Source: Peptoniphilaceae bacterium (GTDB taxonomy: Bacteria; Bacillota; Clostridia; Tissierellales; Peptoniphilaceae). From it: DNA of 64,000 nt. Positions 63,866-64,000 of the stretch are shown one piece after another (position 1 is the first letter of the stretch; every line of letters starts with the position of its first letter). Location of the stretch: positions 17,256 through 81,255 of the forward strand of contig JAQYEZ010000038.1 of the NCBI GenBank assembly GCA_028723425.1. Reading direction: 5' to 3'. Position numbers and translations under genes: made by a program. The notes below the pieces were generated by a model. The model saw nothing but the letters and a program-made list of their open reading frames with translations, was not told where the DNA came from and ran no database searches.

Positions 63866-64000
63866 AGCGCAAATTAAAATGTCAGTAAAAATATCAAAAC
63901 ATTAGCCCGGTTTTTTCCTTGGGGCTTTGCCCCAAACCCCATCCTCGAAGGATTCGTCAGCCAATTAAATTGGCTGGACACAATAGGATATTTTTTTCTC
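63866..64000. other. Hairpin-rich, GC-richer segment at the right edge
   Basis: No gene is seen here. Three perfect inverted repeats follow each other: TTGGGGC-TTT-GCCCCAA (63919-63935), ATCCT-CGA-AGGAT (63941-63953) and CAGCCAATT-A-AATTGGCTG (63958-63976). The stretch is clearly richer in G/C than the DNA around it. It may be the end of a mobile or integrated element next to the MprF-like gene. Confidence 0.55.

Overview
The window is a 64 kb stretch of chromosome from a low-GC Gram-positive (Firmicutes) bacterium. Supporting signs are the MraZ/RsmH start of a division and cell-wall cluster, a long-form ribosome hibernation factor, T-box leaders before valS and serS, a DUF2232-GdpP-RplI-DnaB operon, DnaD/DnaI-type replication proteins and strong AGGAGG ribosome binding sites. 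Gene content (PPDK with its regulatory protein, very AT-rich DNA, no respiratory genes) fits an anaerobic coccus of the Peptoniphilaceae, perhaps Anaerococcus. That genus call is an inference from overall impression, not a search result.

Layout. 1-4.9 kb (minus): the start of an rsmH/mraZ cluster behind a MraZ-box promoter, then lgt, yebC, a YigZ protein and hflX. 5.1-8.1 kb (plus): a class A penicillin-binding protein. 8.2-10 kb (minus): a small P-loop kinase, thyA with a tandemly repeated 3' end, and a small membrane protein. 10.2-13.6 kb (plus): a two-component system with a membrane-anchored S41-like protein. 13.6-15.6 kb (minus): an oxidoreductase and a HEPN plus nuclease-fold protein. 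15.7-16.5 kb (plus): a radical SAM protein. 16.6-23.6 kb (minus): MATE exporter, an alpha/beta hydrolase broken by an in-frame TGA, cold-shock protein, methyltransferase, T-box-controlled valS and a secreted glucosaminidase. 23.9-29 kb (plus): PPDK regulator, PPDK and an aldehyde dehydrogenase. 29.2-36.2 kb (minus): crcB, an Asp/Glu racemase-like protein, trpS, prfB with its programmed frameshift, secA and hpf. 36.3-39.7 kb (plus): S9 peptidase, YihY protein and 5-formyl-THF cyclo-ligase, each overlapping the next by 4 bp. 39.8-44.5 kb (minus): sodium/solute symporter, small partner, dihydroorotase, then T-box-controlled serS. 44.6-51.9 kb (minus): an accessory-looking block with a Ugp-type ABC importer, PHP phosphoesterase, HAD phosphatase, a transposase-like scrap and a RelB/YafQ toxin-antitoxin pair. 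52.2-59.8 kb (minus): the DUF2232-gdpP-rplI-dnaB-GNAT-dnaD-dnaI-nnrE replication operon. 60-62.2 kb (plus): a metallophosphoesterase. 62.2-63.8 kb (minus): an MprF-like protein whose 5' end abuts a hairpin-rich, GC-richer segment at the window edge.

How genes work together. The ABC importer block reads as uptake of a phosphorylated compound (a glycerophosphodiester or glycerol phosphate is the best guess) followed by hydrolysis by the PHP enzyme and dephosphorylation by the HAD enzyme. PPDK and its bifunctional regulator form a self-contained pyruvate/PEP switch. The dnaB operon couples helicase, helicase loader and c-di-AMP breakdown. Convergent gene pairs are nearly always separated by a perfect hairpin that can stop transcription from both sides. 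No rRNA, tRNA, CRISPR array or intact insertion sequence was seen.

The best candidates for something undescribed are the HEPN plus degenerate PD-(D/E)XK protein (14650-15561), the Ugp/PHP/HAD operon (44635-50814), the two-component-linked S41-like protein (12233-13603) and the symporter/dihydroorotase operon (39775-42723).
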